62,117 bases of DNA from an uncultured Sutterella sp. (GCA_902463725.1 CABQGK010000013.1:1-62117), one strand, 5' to 3'. Positions 1 through 8,681 are shown, numbered from the stretch's first letter. Numbers and translations are program-made. The notes: generated from the sequence alone by a model not told the origin.

Positions 1-24
1 ATACACTATTATAGCAGTAAAATT

Positions 25-65
25 AAATCCCCGCATCGGATTTAGTCCTAAATGCAGGGATTTTT
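25..65 (-). terminator. terminator-like hairpin downstream of tRNA-Leu
   Basis: Two 12-base arms at 25-36 and 52-63 pair with one mismatch. A T-run follows on the + strand and a T-rich tract on the - strand, so it could work in both directions. It lies downstream of the reverse-strand tRNA-Leu and probably ends that transcript. Confidence 0.55.
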
Positions 66-161
66 GGGGTATTTTAGGGGTTTTGGGATGGATACTTGAT
101 CGCCATTAAGCCCCTTATAAACTAGAGCATCGAGAGCTTGAGATACTATATCTAGTATTAG

Positions 162-248
162 TGGTGCGGAGAGTCGGACTCGAACCGACACGCCTTTTAC
201 GGCGTCAGGACCTAAACCTGGTGCGTCTACCAATTTCGCCATCCCCGC
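162..248 (-). tRNA. tRNA-Leu (anticodon UAG)
   Basis: Read on the reverse strand, the sequence folds as a class II tRNA with a 7-bp acceptor stem (GCGGGGA pairing with TCTCCGC, one G-U), a long variable arm, a GGTTCGAGTCC T-loop region and an encoded CCA end. The anticodon loop TTTAGGT places UAG at positions 34-36, giving leucine. The long variable arm agrees with a Leu tRNA. Confidence 0.95.
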
Positions 249-299
249 GAGTGGCGCAATTGTACATGGTTTTTCAAGTTTTTGCCAAGAAAGTACAAA

Positions 300-920
300 T
301 TATTGCGCGCTGTTTCGATCGGCTGTGTCATTGAAAATCGCGAGACGCTCCTGATTGTACTGTCCCCAGGTCATCGCGCCTTTCAAAAAACGCTCCTGTA
401 GGCTATGGATGCGAGGCTGCACGTATTTTTCGGAATAGCGGGCATTTTCAATGTGTCGAGCGTTCCCTGAATTCAGCATGATCTGGCGAGTCGCATCGTT
501 GAGCTGATCGAGCTCCTTAAAGAGCTTTGCTGCGACGGCTCGCTGTTCTTGTGTCGGGTAGGAGTCATCTTTGAGATACACATTTTTCATGCCAGCGGGC
601 AGGCAAGGGGTTTTCTCAAAATAGGCTCGGTTCTTCGGGCTCACACAGAGGTTGCGCAAACTGCGACTCACTTTGTTGATGCGATCACGGTACTTTGGAT
701 TATCAAGGGCGGGCTTTTTCGGTTTGCTGCGCACCATCGGATCGATTTGTTCGTCGTCGGCAGCGGCTACGCGAGCGTGCTTGTGAGCGCGAGTTTGTTG
801 TTGTGCAGAAGCGCTTGGGGCGTTGGTGGTCGGTTCCTCAGGTACAACAGTGCTACAGGCGCAAAGAACGAAGATGGTTGACAGGGCGGCAAGCACGGAG
901 CAGCTAGCGCGCAGTTGCAT
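300..920 (-). CDS. putative lipoprotein of unknown function
   Basis: A 206-residue protein that I do not recognise. The start at 920 was chosen because it opens directly with a signal peptide: charged MQLR, a hydrophobic stretch, then a lipobox-like LCAC with the lipidated cysteine at about residue 22. A purine-rich AAGAGAG lies upstream. An upstream in-frame start at 1010 would bury the signal peptide. The segment after the cysteine is rich in Ser, Thr, Pro and Ala and looks like a disordered linker. The C-terminal half is charged and helical-looking with two cysteines (in LCVSP and PCLPAG) that could form a disulfide. Probably anchored in the outer membrane facing the periplasm. It is transcribed divergently from tig. 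Confidence 0.7.
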   Translation of the reverse strand: MQLRASCSVLAALSTIFVLCACSTVVPEEPTTNAPSASAQQQTRAHKHARVAAADDEQIDPMVRSKPKKPALDNPKYRDRINKVSRSLRNLCVSPKNRAYFEKTPCLPAGMKNVYLKDDSYPTQEQRAVAAKLFKELDQLNDATRQIMLNSGNARHIENARYSEKYVQPRIHSLQERFLKGAMTWGQYNQERLAIFNDTADRNSAQ

Positions 921-1317
921 GATAGAGACTCTCTTTATATAGGCTAAACGGAAGGGCTGGCCGAAATTGTACCAAAGGCTAAAGCCACGCTTTTTGAGCA
1001 TTTGTTCCAAAAGCCCCCTAAATCGTGACGAGCTGTCAAGAAACAGGCGCCTTTTTTACATCATCAGAAGCGCTTAGGTATAATTATTCCTTTAGTTTGG
1101 CCGAGGGTGCGCCCGATAGGGGACAGCCTATGGGCCTCAAGAGATTGCTGATGGAGCCATTCACACTGCGTTGTGCGGGCTGCTATCAACCACCGCGCGT
1201 TCTGCCGATGAGAAGAACTGTTGGCGGAAGCATTTTCCATACTCCCGAGACGAGGCTCCCTCCTCAAGCTGAGAGAGAGGGGGCGGCGCTTGGGCAACTT
1301 TTGTAAAGATCGAAAAA
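921..1317 (+). other. divergent spacer with tig promoter and long leader
   Basis: A 397-base gene-free stretch between the divergent lipoprotein gene and tig. It holds a good sigma-70 promoter (1055-1084), followed by about 230 bases of apparent untranslated leader before the tig start. I see no known riboswitch. The leader is long for a gene without an obvious upstream peptide. Confidence 0.6.
1055..1084 (+). promoter_or_regulatory. sigma-70 promoter for tig
   Basis: TTTACA (1055-1060), an 18-base spacer and a perfect TATAAT (1079-1084). Orientation and position fit transcription of tig. Confidence 0.65.
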
Positions 1318-2646
1318 ATGACTGAACAAGAAACCGTCAAGACCGAGGAACAGGCCGCGGTCAACCCGCTCGAACGTTCGCTCGAACTCGTGGTCTCCGC
1401 CGCCGATATTGATGCCGCCGTCGAGAAGCAGCTGAAGGAATTTGGCAAGAACGCTCGTATGCCTGGCTTCCGCAAAGGACATGTTCCTGCGGCTCGTGTT
1501 CGCCAGATGTACGGCGCTGAGGCCTTTGACCGTGCCGTCAATGACCTCGTTGGCGCTGCTTGGGTGAAGGCTGCTGGCGAAAGTGGTCTGCGCATTGCTG
1601 GCTACCCCCGCATCGATGCAGTGCCTTCTGAAGATGAAGGCAATATGCACTTTAAGGCCGTTTTTGAGATTTTCCCTGAAGTTGAAGTTCCCTCTTTTGA
1701 AGCGGTTGAACTCAAGCGTTATGTCTGCCCGGTGACTGACGCTGAAGTTGACAAGACGATCGATGTGATGCGTCGTCAGCGTGCCGAGTACAACACGGTT
1801 GAACGTGCTGCTCAGAACGATGACAACGTCGTGATTGACTTCCGTGGTACCAAGGACGGTGAAGCCTTTGCGGGCGGCTCGGCTGAAGGTTACTCTTTCC
1901 TTCTCGGTCAGGGTCGTATGCTCCCTGAGTTTGAGGCGGCTGTGCTCGGTCTCTCGGCTGGTGAAAAGAAGACCTTCCCCCTCACGTTCCCCGCTGATTA
2001 CGGCGTCAAGGACCTCGAAGGTCAGACGGTCGAATTCGAAGTTACGATGAAGGAAGTCAAGGAACCGAAGTATCCTGAAGTTGACGAAGAGTTCGCTCGC
2101 TCCCTCGGTGTTGAGGGTGGCGTTGAAGCCATGCGTGCGGAAATTCGTAACAACCTTGAACGTGAAGTTAAGGCTCGCCTTGAACTGCGTACGAAGTCCG
2201 AAGTGCTCGAAGCTGTTGCGAACACCGTGAAGTTTGCAGTGCCGACCGCGCTCGTGAACGACGAAGCTGAGAACCTCTCGCAGCAGATGCTCCGTGATCT
2301 GCAGGCTCGTGGTATCGATACGAAGAAGATTCCGCAGATGCCGATTGAAACGTTTAAAGCTCAGGCTGAACGCCGCGTGCGCCTTGGACTCTTTGTCGAC
2401 GCGCTGATCCGCCAAGAAAACGTTGGTGGTACGGATGAACAGGTGAAGGCGCTGGCTGACGAAATCGCCGCTAGCTATGAAAATCCCGCTGAAGTCGCCG
2501 AATACTTCCTCAAGGATGCCGCTCGTGCTGCCAACCTGAAGAGCCAGGCGACGGAAACCAACGTCACGGAGTGGATTCTCAACCACGCCAAGACCACGGA
2601 AGAAACGGTTGATTTCGACCAACTGATGGCCGGTCAGATGGCCTAA
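1318..2646 (+). CDS. tig: trigger factor, ribosome-associated chaperone and peptidyl-prolyl isomerase
   Basis: A 442-residue protein, close to the usual length of the family. The N-terminal ribosome-binding signature GFRKGHVP lies at residues 50-57, the FKBP-like isomerase domain at roughly 155-245 (with VVIDFRGTKDGEAF and YSFLLGQGRMLPEFE), and the helical chaperone arms follow to the end. Trigger factor binds ribosomal protein L23 at the tunnel exit and shields nascent chains in the cytoplasm. It heads the classic tig-clpP-clpX-lon neighbourhood but has its own promoter and a 415-base gap to clpP. No strong Shine-Dalgarno precedes the ATG, only an A-rich tract. Confidence 0.97.
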   Translation: MTEQETVKTEEQAAVNPLERSLELVVSAADIDAAVEKQLKEFGKNARMPGFRKGHVPAARVRQMYGAEAFDRAVNDLVGAAWVKAAGESGLRIAGYPRIDAVPSEDEGNMHFKAVFEIFPEVEVPSFEAVELKRYVCPVTDAEVDKTIDVMRRQRAEYNTVERAAQNDDNVVIDFRGTKDGEAFAGGSAEGYSFLLGQGRMLPEFEAAVLGLSAGEKKTFPLTFPADYGVKDLEGQTVEFEVTMKEVKEPKYPEVDEEFARSLGVEGGVEAMRAEIRNNLEREVKARLELRTKSEVLEAVANTVKFAVPTALVNDEAENLSQQMLRDLQARGIDTKKIPQMPIETFKAQAERRVRLGLFVDALIRQENVGGTDEQVKALADEIAASYENPAEVAEYFLKDAARAANLKSQATETNVTEWILNHAKTTEETVDFDQLMAGQMA

Positions 2647-3061
2647 GCGTTGGTGAGTTGATGCGCATAGTCTGAGCGCTGCTTCGATCGTGGCGCTCGG
2701 TGCGCTCACTCAAGCACCGTTACCTGCTAGTAGCACATAGACATCTCTCTCTGCTGAGAGCGAGTGAGCTCTTAGGCGTTGCAGAGCATCTTGTGACATG
2801 GTGGGGCGGTGCTTTTTTCACACTTTTTTTCAGCGCTATGCTTCTTTAAGCGTACGGCGCGGGTGGTGGCTGCGCTATACTTTTATGATCTTCTCGGGTG
2901 ATGGTGTCTAACCAACACAAGCCCATAGGCAAAGAGACCTCAACCTTGACACCACGCGCAACAGGCGCTTGGTGGGTACGGCGCTCTTTGCATCGCTAAC
3001 CTGTTTGTCTCTGCGTGCCGTTTGCCGAAGCGAACGCGTACGCCCACAGCATCCTACGGAT
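2647..3061 (+). other. tig-clpP intergenic region with possible long-range terminator stem
   Basis: A 415-base gene-free stretch. The first half contains AAGCACCG (2712-2719) and CGGTGCTT (2807-2814) followed by a T-run. These could close a large structured terminator that also contains the smaller stem CTCTC/GAGAG (2747-2760). The second half must hold the clpP promoter. A TATACT box occurs at 2876-2881 but has no convincing -35, and I found no clear sigma-32 element. Confidence 0.35.
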
Positions 3062-3664
3062 ATGAGTCTAGTTCCTATTGTTGTTGAAGATACTGGCCGC
3101 GGAGAACGCAGCTACGACCTTTATTCCCGCCTTCTTCGTGACCGCATTGTCTTTTTGACGGGTGAAGTCAACGATCATTCTGCAAGTTCCATCATTGGGC
3201 AGTTGCTCTTTCTTGAGAGTGAGAACCCCGATAAAGATATTTACCTCTATATCAATAGCCCTGGCGGTAGCGTCACGGCTGGCATGGGCATCTTTGATAC
3301 GATGCGCTTCATTCGTCCGAAGGTCAATACGATTTGTGTGGGCTTGGCGGCCTCTATGGGCGCACTCCTATTGAGCTCTGGGGAAAAGGGCAAGCGCTTT
3401 GCGCTACCGCATTCTCGCGTGATGATTCATCAGCCATTGGGTGGTATGCAGGGTCAGGCGACGGAGCTGGAAATTGTTGCCCGCGAAATTCTCCGTACCA
3501 AGGCTGAACTCAACCAGATTTTGGCTGATAACACGGGGCGTACCCTCGAAGAGGTGGCGCGTGATACCGAGCGTGACTATTGGCTCACGGCTCAAGAAGC
3601 GCTCGACTATGGTCTCATCGATCGAATCTTCACAACACGTGAAGAAATGAGTAAAGCCCTGTAA
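3062..3664 (+). CDS. clpP: ATP-dependent Clp protease proteolytic subunit
   Basis: A 200-residue serine peptidase that forms the tetradecameric proteolytic barrel of ClpXP/ClpAP in the cytosol. The catalytic triad is visible: Ser98 in GLAASMGA, His123 in MIHQPLGG and Asp172 in TERDYW. The oxyanion region SPGGSVTAG is intact. The start at 3062 (MSLVPIVVED) was chosen by family alignment; an in-frame start 93 bases upstream would add an unrelated leader. ClpP usually has a short propeptide, and about 10-14 residues would fit here. It lies 178 bases upstream of its partner clpX. Confidence 0.97.
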   Translation: MSLVPIVVEDTGRGERSYDLYSRLLRDRIVFLTGEVNDHSASSIIGQLLFLESENPDKDIYLYINSPGGSVTAGMGIFDTMRFIRPKVNTICVGLAASMGALLLSSGEKGKRFALPHSRVMIHQPLGGMQGQATELEIVAREILRTKAELNQILADNTGRTLEEVARDTERDYWLTAQEALDYGLIDRIFTTREEMSKAL

Positions 3665-3786
3665 GGCTCTGAGCTAATCGGGCGCACCGAGCTGCTCTCG
3701 GCGCGGGTATGCGCTCACGGCACGGTGCGCGAGTCACGTTCAGAGCGCTGAGCGCGTAGCGGCACGGTAGAGCGTGCTTTGTTGTT

Positions 3787-3801
3787 GCCCACCTGGTGGG
3801 C
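3787..3801 (+). promoter_or_regulatory. 15-bp palindrome upstream of clpX
   Basis: GCCCACC-T-GGTGGGC, a perfect inverted repeat with a single central base, 42 bases before the clpX start. It could be a protein-binding site. No known operator was recognised. Confidence 0.25.
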
Positions 3802-3842
3802 CGACGCTTCGCGCTCCATCTCACTTTCTTTGGAAGAATTTC

Positions 3843-5075
3843 ATGCAATTTTGTGCTTTTTGTGGACGTTCCGACAAGGAATGCAACGAGCTCTTCAAAG
3901 GGCTCAAGGGTGAATTGCTCTGTGGCGACTGCATCCGTGAAATGGCTGCAGAACTTGAAAATCCCGAGTCTGCTCCCGCAGGAGCTGAAGGCCAAGCGGC
4001 GCCCGAGCCGAAACCCCTACCGAAACCTGCGGAACTCTATGCACTGCTCGATAGTTACGTCATTGGACAGGAGCGTGCAAAGCGCACGCTCTCCGTAGCG
4101 GTTTACAACCACTACAAACGTTTGCGCAATCATGATGACAAGACGAGCGAAGTCGAGCTACAAAAGTCCAATATTCTGCTCATTGGGCCAACGGGCTCAG
4201 GCAAGACGTTGCTCGCGCAGACCTTGGCGCGTGCGTTGGATGTGCCGTTTGCCATTGCTGATGCGACCACGCTCACTGAGGCAGGCTACGTGGGCGAAGA
4301 CGTTGAGAACATTGTTGCCAAGCTGGTTCAGGCGGCCGATGGTGATATTGAACGCGCGCAACGCGGCATTATTTATTTGGATGAAATCGACAAAATCGCT
4401 CGCAAGTCTGAGAACCCCTCCATTACCCGAGACGTCTCAGGCGAGGGTGTGCAGCAGGCGCTATTGAAGTTAGTTGAAGGCACCATTGCGAGTATGCCAG
4501 CGCAGGGCGGGCGTAAAAACCCAGGTAAAGCGATGATAGAGGTGGATACCTCACAGATCCTCTTTATCTGTGGTGGGGCGTTTGATGGGATTCAACAGAT
4601 TGTGGGTCGCCGTACCGAACGTACGGAAATGGGTTTTGGTGGCCGCGTCTTTAGCAAAGATCCCGAAAAGAAGAGTCTCACGGCGATTTATGAACAGATT
4701 GAATCGGGGGATCTTGTCAAATATGGCTTGATTCCTGAACTCGTGGGGCGCTTGCCGGTGATTGCTGCGCTACAAGAGCTTGACGAAGAGGCTCTTGTTA
4801 GCATCCTCACCGAACCCAAGAATGCGATTGTCCGCCAATTTCAGACTCTGCTCCAGATGGAGGGGGTTACGCTCGAGTTCACGCCCGAGGCACTTCGTGC
4901 TATTGCGCACAAAGCGATTGCTCGGAAGACGGGCGCTCGCGGTCTGCGCGCCATTGTTGAAGGGGCGCTACTTGACGCGATGTTTGAGATTCCAAGTGAA
5001 GGCAATGTCGTTCGAGCCACGGTGACGAAGGACACGATTGAAAAGGGCGCACCCGTGGAATTGGTGCGTGGTTGA
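3843..5075 (+). CDS. clpX: ATP-dependent Clp protease ATP-binding subunit ClpX
   Basis: A 410-residue AAA+ unfoldase that feeds substrates to ClpP. The N-terminal C4 zinc-binding domain uses Cys4, Cys7, Cys27 and Cys30. Walker A GPTGSGKT is at residues 115-122, and Walker B with sensor is in IIYLDEIDKIA. The ClpP-docking loop region and the C-terminal small domain follow. The start at 3843 (MQFCAFCGRS) places the zinc domain at the N-terminus as in the family, with a GGAAG ribosome-binding site seven bases away. An upstream in-frame start would add 23 unrelated residues. Confidence 0.97.
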   Translation: MQFCAFCGRSDKECNELFKGLKGELLCGDCIREMAAELENPESAPAGAEGQAAPEPKPLPKPAELYALLDSYVIGQERAKRTLSVAVYNHYKRLRNHDDKTSEVELQKSNILLIGPTGSGKTLLAQTLARALDVPFAIADATTLTEAGYVGEDVENIVAKLVQAADGDIERAQRGIIYLDEIDKIARKSENPSITRDVSGEGVQQALLKLVEGTIASMPAQGGRKNPGKAMIEVDTSQILFICGGAFDGIQQIVGRRTERTEMGFGGRVFSKDPEKKSLTAIYEQIESGDLVKYGLIPELVGRLPVIAALQELDEEALVSILTEPKNAIVRQFQTLLQMEGVTLEFTPEALRAIAHKAIARKTGARGLRAIVEGALLDAMFEIPSEGNVVRATVTKDTIEKGAPVELVRG

Positions 5076-5443
5076 CACGCACGTCCGTGATTAGTTCAAA
5101 GGATGGAGTAAGGCTTAACATAGAGTCCTTTGCGCTACAATAGAAATCATTGATTACCGCATTCCTTTTGATATGCTCCATAAATAAACGCGGTTCTCCC
5201 TTGCGTGAGCGAGTAGCCACTAGCTCTCGCCACTGAGCAAGGGGGAGCGCGTTGCCAATAAGACTGCCGGAGAGATATTTCAAGCCTTTGTGCGCGCGGA
5301 TTCTCTGCCGCCTTGCACCGCTGATGAGACGCTCCCACGTTTCCTCTCAGCCCTTGATCTCAGCGTGAGGTCACTCTTTCCGCTCAAAGCGTGGGAGAAG
5401 AGGAATGCACGCTTCAGTCCAGTTTGTTGATGGTTTGTGAAGA
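5076..5443 (+). other. clpX-lon intergenic region with long imperfect hairpin
   Basis: A 368-base gene-free stretch. A promoter-like TTAACA (5115-5120) with TACAAT (5136-5141) has a spacer of only 15 bases. An extended hairpin at 5196-5247 pairs CTCCCTTGC with GCAAGGGGGAG and, inside it, GCGAG with CTCGC. It has no T-run, so it is more likely an RNA structure in the lon leader than a terminator. I did not find a convincing heat-shock sigma-32 promoter. Confidence 0.4.
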
Positions 5444-7966
5444 ATGAGTAAAGAAGAACAGTACCCTGACAAGATCACGTTGCCGGCGTTGGCGATCCGA
5501 GACGTGATTGTGTTTCCCTATACCCGCTCGCCCATTTTCATGGGCCGCGAGAAGTCCATTCGCGCGGCAGAGCTTGCGCGCTCCACTTACGAGAGCCGTA
5601 TTCTGCTGATTACGCAAAACGATGCCAAGGTTGATGATCCCACGCAGGAAAACCTCTACGGCGTGGCAACGCTTGCCCAGCTTGAGCAGCTTCTGCGCTT
5701 GCCTGATGGCACGGTCAAGGCGCTAGTCTATGGGGTAGAACGCTACCGTGTAGACAAAGTTTACGAAAAGGATGGTTCGCTTTTTGCTGACTGCACGCGC
5801 ATCGTCATGCAGGAGCTCGGGGAGAACGAGCGCTCGGTCTTTCTGCGGACGATTAAAAATCTCTGGCAGAGCGCTGCCGAGATGGATCGCTCGCAGATGG
5901 AAGCGTTCACCAAGTATGGTGAGAGCGAGGATCTTGACAATATCATCGGTCTCATGGCTAGCACGGCCAAGTTCACCACGCAGGAAAAAGCTCAGATCCT
6001 CGAAGAGACGGATTGGGGTAAGCGTATTGAACTCTTGACGAGCTTCCTAGAGCGTGAGGTGCAGCTGCGAGATATGCAGCAACGCATTGACTCTCGTGTC
6101 AAGCGCCAGATGGAGAAGAACCAGCGCGAGTATTACTTGAACGAGCAGATCAAGGCGATTAAGCGTGAGCTCGGTGATGGCGACGAAGAAGGCAATGACG
6201 AGTTTGAAAATATCGCTGAGCGTATCAAGCAAGCGAAGTTGCCGGAAAACGTTGAAAAGACGCTCAATCAGGAGCTCAAACGCTTGCGTCAGATGCCACC
6301 GATGAGTTCTGAGGCGGCCGTTGTCCGTAGCTATTTGGATACGATGCTCGACATTCCTTGGAGCAACAAGACGCGCGTTTCCACGAATATCGATCGCGCA
6401 CGTAAGGTGCTTGATGAGGATCATGCGGGGCTTGAAAAAGTCAAGGAACGTATTCTCGAGTACTTGGCCGTGCAGAAACGCGTCGGTAAGATGAAGAGCC
6501 CGATTCTGTGCTTGGTTGGCGCGCCTGGGGTGGGTAAAACCTCGCTCGGCGAGTCGATTGCGCGTGCAACGGGTCGCAAGTTTGTGCGCATGGCCTTGGG
6601 TGGCGTGCATGATGAAAGCGAAATTCGCGGTCATCGTCGTACTTACGTCGGGTCGATGCCGGGGCAAATTATCAAGGGCATGATTCGAGCTGGTGTGAAG
6701 AATCCGCTCTTTTTGCTCGATGAAATTGACAAACTGGGCATGGACTATCGAGGAGACCCTGCGAGCGCACTGCTTGAGGTGCTTGACCCCGAGCAGAACA
6801 ATACCTTCCAGGATCACTACGTTGAGGTGGACTATGACCTCTCGGATGTGATGTTTGTGGCGACCTCCAATAGCTACAACATCCCTGGGCCGTTGCTTGA
6901 CCGTATGGAAGTCATTGACCTCTCGGGCTATACCGAAGAGGAAAAGATGAATATCGCGCGCAAGCATCTGATTCCTAAACAGATGAAGCAGCACGGGCTC
7001 TCGGCAAAGGAAGTGAATTTCACGGACGATGCGCTCAAGAGCATCATTCGCTACTACACACGCGAGGCTGGTGTACGTGGACTCGAGCGCTCAATTGGCA
7101 AGGTAATGCGTAAGGTCGTTCTCAATAACGAAACCGCCGAGAAGCCGCAGCAAAAGGGCGCGCGCACAAAGCGCCGTATGGGCGGCTCTACGGTTGTGGT
7201 TTCGGCCGTGGAGATCACTGCTGAAAACTTGAACAAGTATCTCGGCGTGCAGCGCTACAGCGTGGAATACACGAAGAAGGAGCCGCGCGTTGGTGTGGTC
7301 AACGGTCTGGCCTGGACTGAGGTGGGTGGTGACCTTCTCAATATTGAGGCGCAGGTCTTCCCAGGTAAAGGTGCGATTCAGCGTACAGGTAGCTTGGGTG
7401 ATGTGATGAAGGAGTCGGTGGAGGCTGCACGTAGCGTTGTGCGCTCCCGAGCTGCTGCCTTTGGCATTGCCGATGACAAGTTCTATTCGACTGACCTGCA
7501 CGTGCACTTCCCTGATGGAGCCACCCCTAAGGATGGGCCATCGGCAGGTGCTGCTACCACCACCGCGATTATTTCTGCGATGACTGGGATTGCTGTGCGT
7601 AGCGACGTGGCGATGACGGGTGAAATTAACCTGCATGGCGAAGTGTTACAGATCGGCGGTCTCAAAGAGAAGATCCTAGCGGCAGTGCGTGCGGGTTGCA
7701 CGAAAGTGCTGATCCCAGAGGAAAATGTCCGAGACCTCGAAGAGTTGCCGGCTTCGGCGCGTGAGGCCATTGAGATTGTTCCGGTGAAGACGATTGAGGA
7801 CGTGCTCAAGCACGCGCTCGAACATGCCCCGAAGCCCCTTAAGGCGAAACCCAAAGCGGCGGAGGTCGGGGTATTCCGTGGACGTCGGGTTCGTCCTGCC
7901 GCGGGTATCGTTGCAGCACACCGCCGTCGCCGCAACCCCAAGGCTAATGTTGACGCTGTGAACTAA
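5444..7966 (+). CDS. lon: Lon protease, ATP-dependent serine protease
   Basis: An 840-residue Lon A protease degrading misfolded and regulatory proteins in the cytosol. In order: N-terminal LON substrate domain (about 1-210), coiled helical linker, AAA+ module with Walker A GAPGVGKTS and Walker B PLFLLDEIDKLG, then the peptidase domain with the Ser700/Lys743 dyad (in KDGPSAGAA and GGLKEK). It is longer than the roughly 780-810 residues I would expect. There is a basic insertion before the peptidase domain (around QKGARTKRRMGGS) and an Arg-rich C-terminal tail of about 40 residues (FRGRRVRPA, AAHRRRRNPK). HU follows downstream, as in many proteobacteria. Confidence 0.97.
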   Translation: MSKEEQYPDKITLPALAIRDVIVFPYTRSPIFMGREKSIRAAELARSTYESRILLITQNDAKVDDPTQENLYGVATLAQLEQLLRLPDGTVKALVYGVERYRVDKVYEKDGSLFADCTRIVMQELGENERSVFLRTIKNLWQSAAEMDRSQMEAFTKYGESEDLDNIIGLMASTAKFTTQEKAQILEETDWGKRIELLTSFLEREVQLRDMQQRIDSRVKRQMEKNQREYYLNEQIKAIKRELGDGDEEGNDEFENIAERIKQAKLPENVEKTLNQELKRLRQMPPMSSEAAVVRSYLDTMLDIPWSNKTRVSTNIDRARKVLDEDHAGLEKVKERILEYLAVQKRVGKMKSPILCLVGAPGVGKTSLGESIARATGRKFVRMALGGVHDESEIRGHRRTYVGSMPGQIIKGMIRAGVKNPLFLLDEIDKLGMDYRGDPASALLEVLDPEQNNTFQDHYVEVDYDLSDVMFVATSNSYNIPGPLLDRMEVIDLSGYTEEEKMNIARKHLIPKQMKQHGLSAKEVNFTDDALKSIIRYYTREAGVRGLERSIGKVMRKVVLNNETAEKPQQKGARTKRRMGGSTVVVSAVEITAENLNKYLGVQRYSVEYTKKEPRVGVVNGLAWTEVGGDLLNIEAQVFPGKGAIQRTGSLGDVMKESVEAARSVVRSRAAAFGIADDKFYSTDLHVHFPDGATPKDGPSAGAATTTAIISAMTGIAVRSDVAMTGEINLHGEVLQIGGLKEKILAAVRAGCTKVLIPEENVRDLEELPASAREAIEIVPVKTIEDVLKHALEHAPKPLKAKPKAAEVGVFRGRRVRPAAGIVAAHRRRRNPKANVDAVN

Positions 7967-7987
7967 GTCGCAACGCGCTTAAGCTGT

Positions 7988-8037
7988 GGCCGCGACGCTA
8001 CGAGCCCATGAGTGGGGGCGTGGTCCGCGGCCTTTTT
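7988..8037 (+). terminator. rho-independent terminator of lon
   Basis: GGCCGCG (7988-7994) pairs with CGCGGCC (8026-8032) and is followed by TTTTT. It sits 20 bases after the lon stop codon. Confidence 0.7.
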
Positions 8038-8116
8038 CTCAGGCCGCTATCACTCGGCACTTCGCCAAGCTCAGCGTGGCATGGTGTAACGCCTTCCAAA
8101 AGGAGTTGACAAGAAA

Positions 8117-8389
8117 ATGACTAAGAACGAATTGATTGAGCGCATTGCCATGCGCGCAGATTTGAGTAAAGCCAAAGCGGCATTGGCGCTCGAAGCGATG
8201 ATCAAGGAAGTGGAAACTGCGCTGAGAAAGGGTGATAGTGTCAAACTCCCTGGGTTTGGTACGTTTTCTGTCACGACGGTGAAAGCACGTCGTTACATCA
8301 ATCCGCAAGATGGCACCCCAGTTGAAGTACCTGAACACCGTAATCCCAAATTTAGGGTAGGACAGACGCTTAAGGATGCGGTAAAATAA
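8117..8389 (+). CDS. hupB: HU family DNA-binding protein
   Basis: A 90-residue nucleoid protein that binds and bends DNA as a dimer. It shows the family layout: an N-terminal helical dimerisation part (MTKNELIERIAMRADLSKAK), the signature GDSVKLPGFGTF near residues 44-55, then the beta-arm with the intercalating NP near residue 62 and the RNPKF strand. IHF and HU are related; the length and the sequence around the arm favour HU. An AAGGAG lies upstream. Lon is a known protease of HU in Escherichia coli, so the adjacency is functionally sensible, though it is also simply conserved gene order. Confidence 0.93.
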   Translation: MTKNELIERIAMRADLSKAKAALALEAMIKEVETALRKGDSVKLPGFGTFSVTTVKARRYINPQDGTPVEVPEHRNPKFRVGQTLKDAVK

Positions 8390-8420
8390 CCCTTCTGTTG
8401 ACGCTTTTTGCAGAAACACT

Positions 8421-8496
8421 GGGTGCTTAGCTCAGTTGGTAGAGCGGCGCCTTTACACGGCGTAGGTCGGGAGTTCGAGACTCTCAGCACCCACCA
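8421..8496 (+). tRNA. tRNA-Val (anticodon UAC)
   Basis: A 76-base tRNA with an encoded CCA end. GGGTGCT pairs with AGCACCC, the D-arm is GCTCAGTTGGTAGAGC, and the anticodon loop TTTACAC puts UAC at 34-36. It begins only 31 bases after the HU stop. Confidence 0.96.
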
Positions 8497-8517
8497 ACAA
8501 GATGAGCAAAAAACATC

Positions 8518-8545
8518 TTGACAAGGTTCTAGAGTTCTGTATAAT
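8518..8545 (+). promoter_or_regulatory. consensus sigma-70 promoter for tRNA-Asp
   Basis: Perfect TTGACA (8518-8523), a 16-base spacer and perfect TATAAT (8540-8545), ending 31 bases before the first tRNA-Asp. This is one of the two strongest promoters in the window. Confidence 0.9.
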
Positions 8546-8576
8546 TGCGTTTCTCAGTTGACACTGCTCACAGGAT

Positions 8577-8653
8577 GGAGTGGTAGCTCAGTTGGTTAGA
8601 GTATCGGCCTGTCACGCCGAGGGTCGCGGGTTCGAGCCCCGTCCACTCCGCCA
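8577..8653 (+). tRNA. tRNA-Asp (anticodon GUC), copy 1
   Basis: A 77-base tRNA with an encoded CCA end. GGAGTGG pairs with CCACTCC, and the anticodon loop CTGTCAC gives GUC. Confidence 0.96.
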
Positions 8654-8675
8654 ACACTTTTTCTCTCCTTGAGCC

Positions 8676-8681
8676 TATAAT
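8676..8681 (+). promoter_or_regulatory. -10 box upstream of second tRNA-Asp
   Basis: A perfect TATAAT lies 53 bases before the second tRNA-Asp. No good -35 is visible at the right distance, so this may be a weak or factor-assisted promoter. The second copy could instead be co-transcribed with the first. Confidence 0.35.

Noticed and set aside
1264..2709. 481-residue open frame antisense to tig
   Set aside because: It mirrors the codon pattern of tig in a complementary frame; the His/Arg/Phe-rich translation resembles no protein and tig is unambiguous.
2820..3061. Sigma-32 heat-shock promoter for clpP
   Set aside because: CTTGACACC occurs near 2944, but no CCCCAT-like -10 lies at the right distance.
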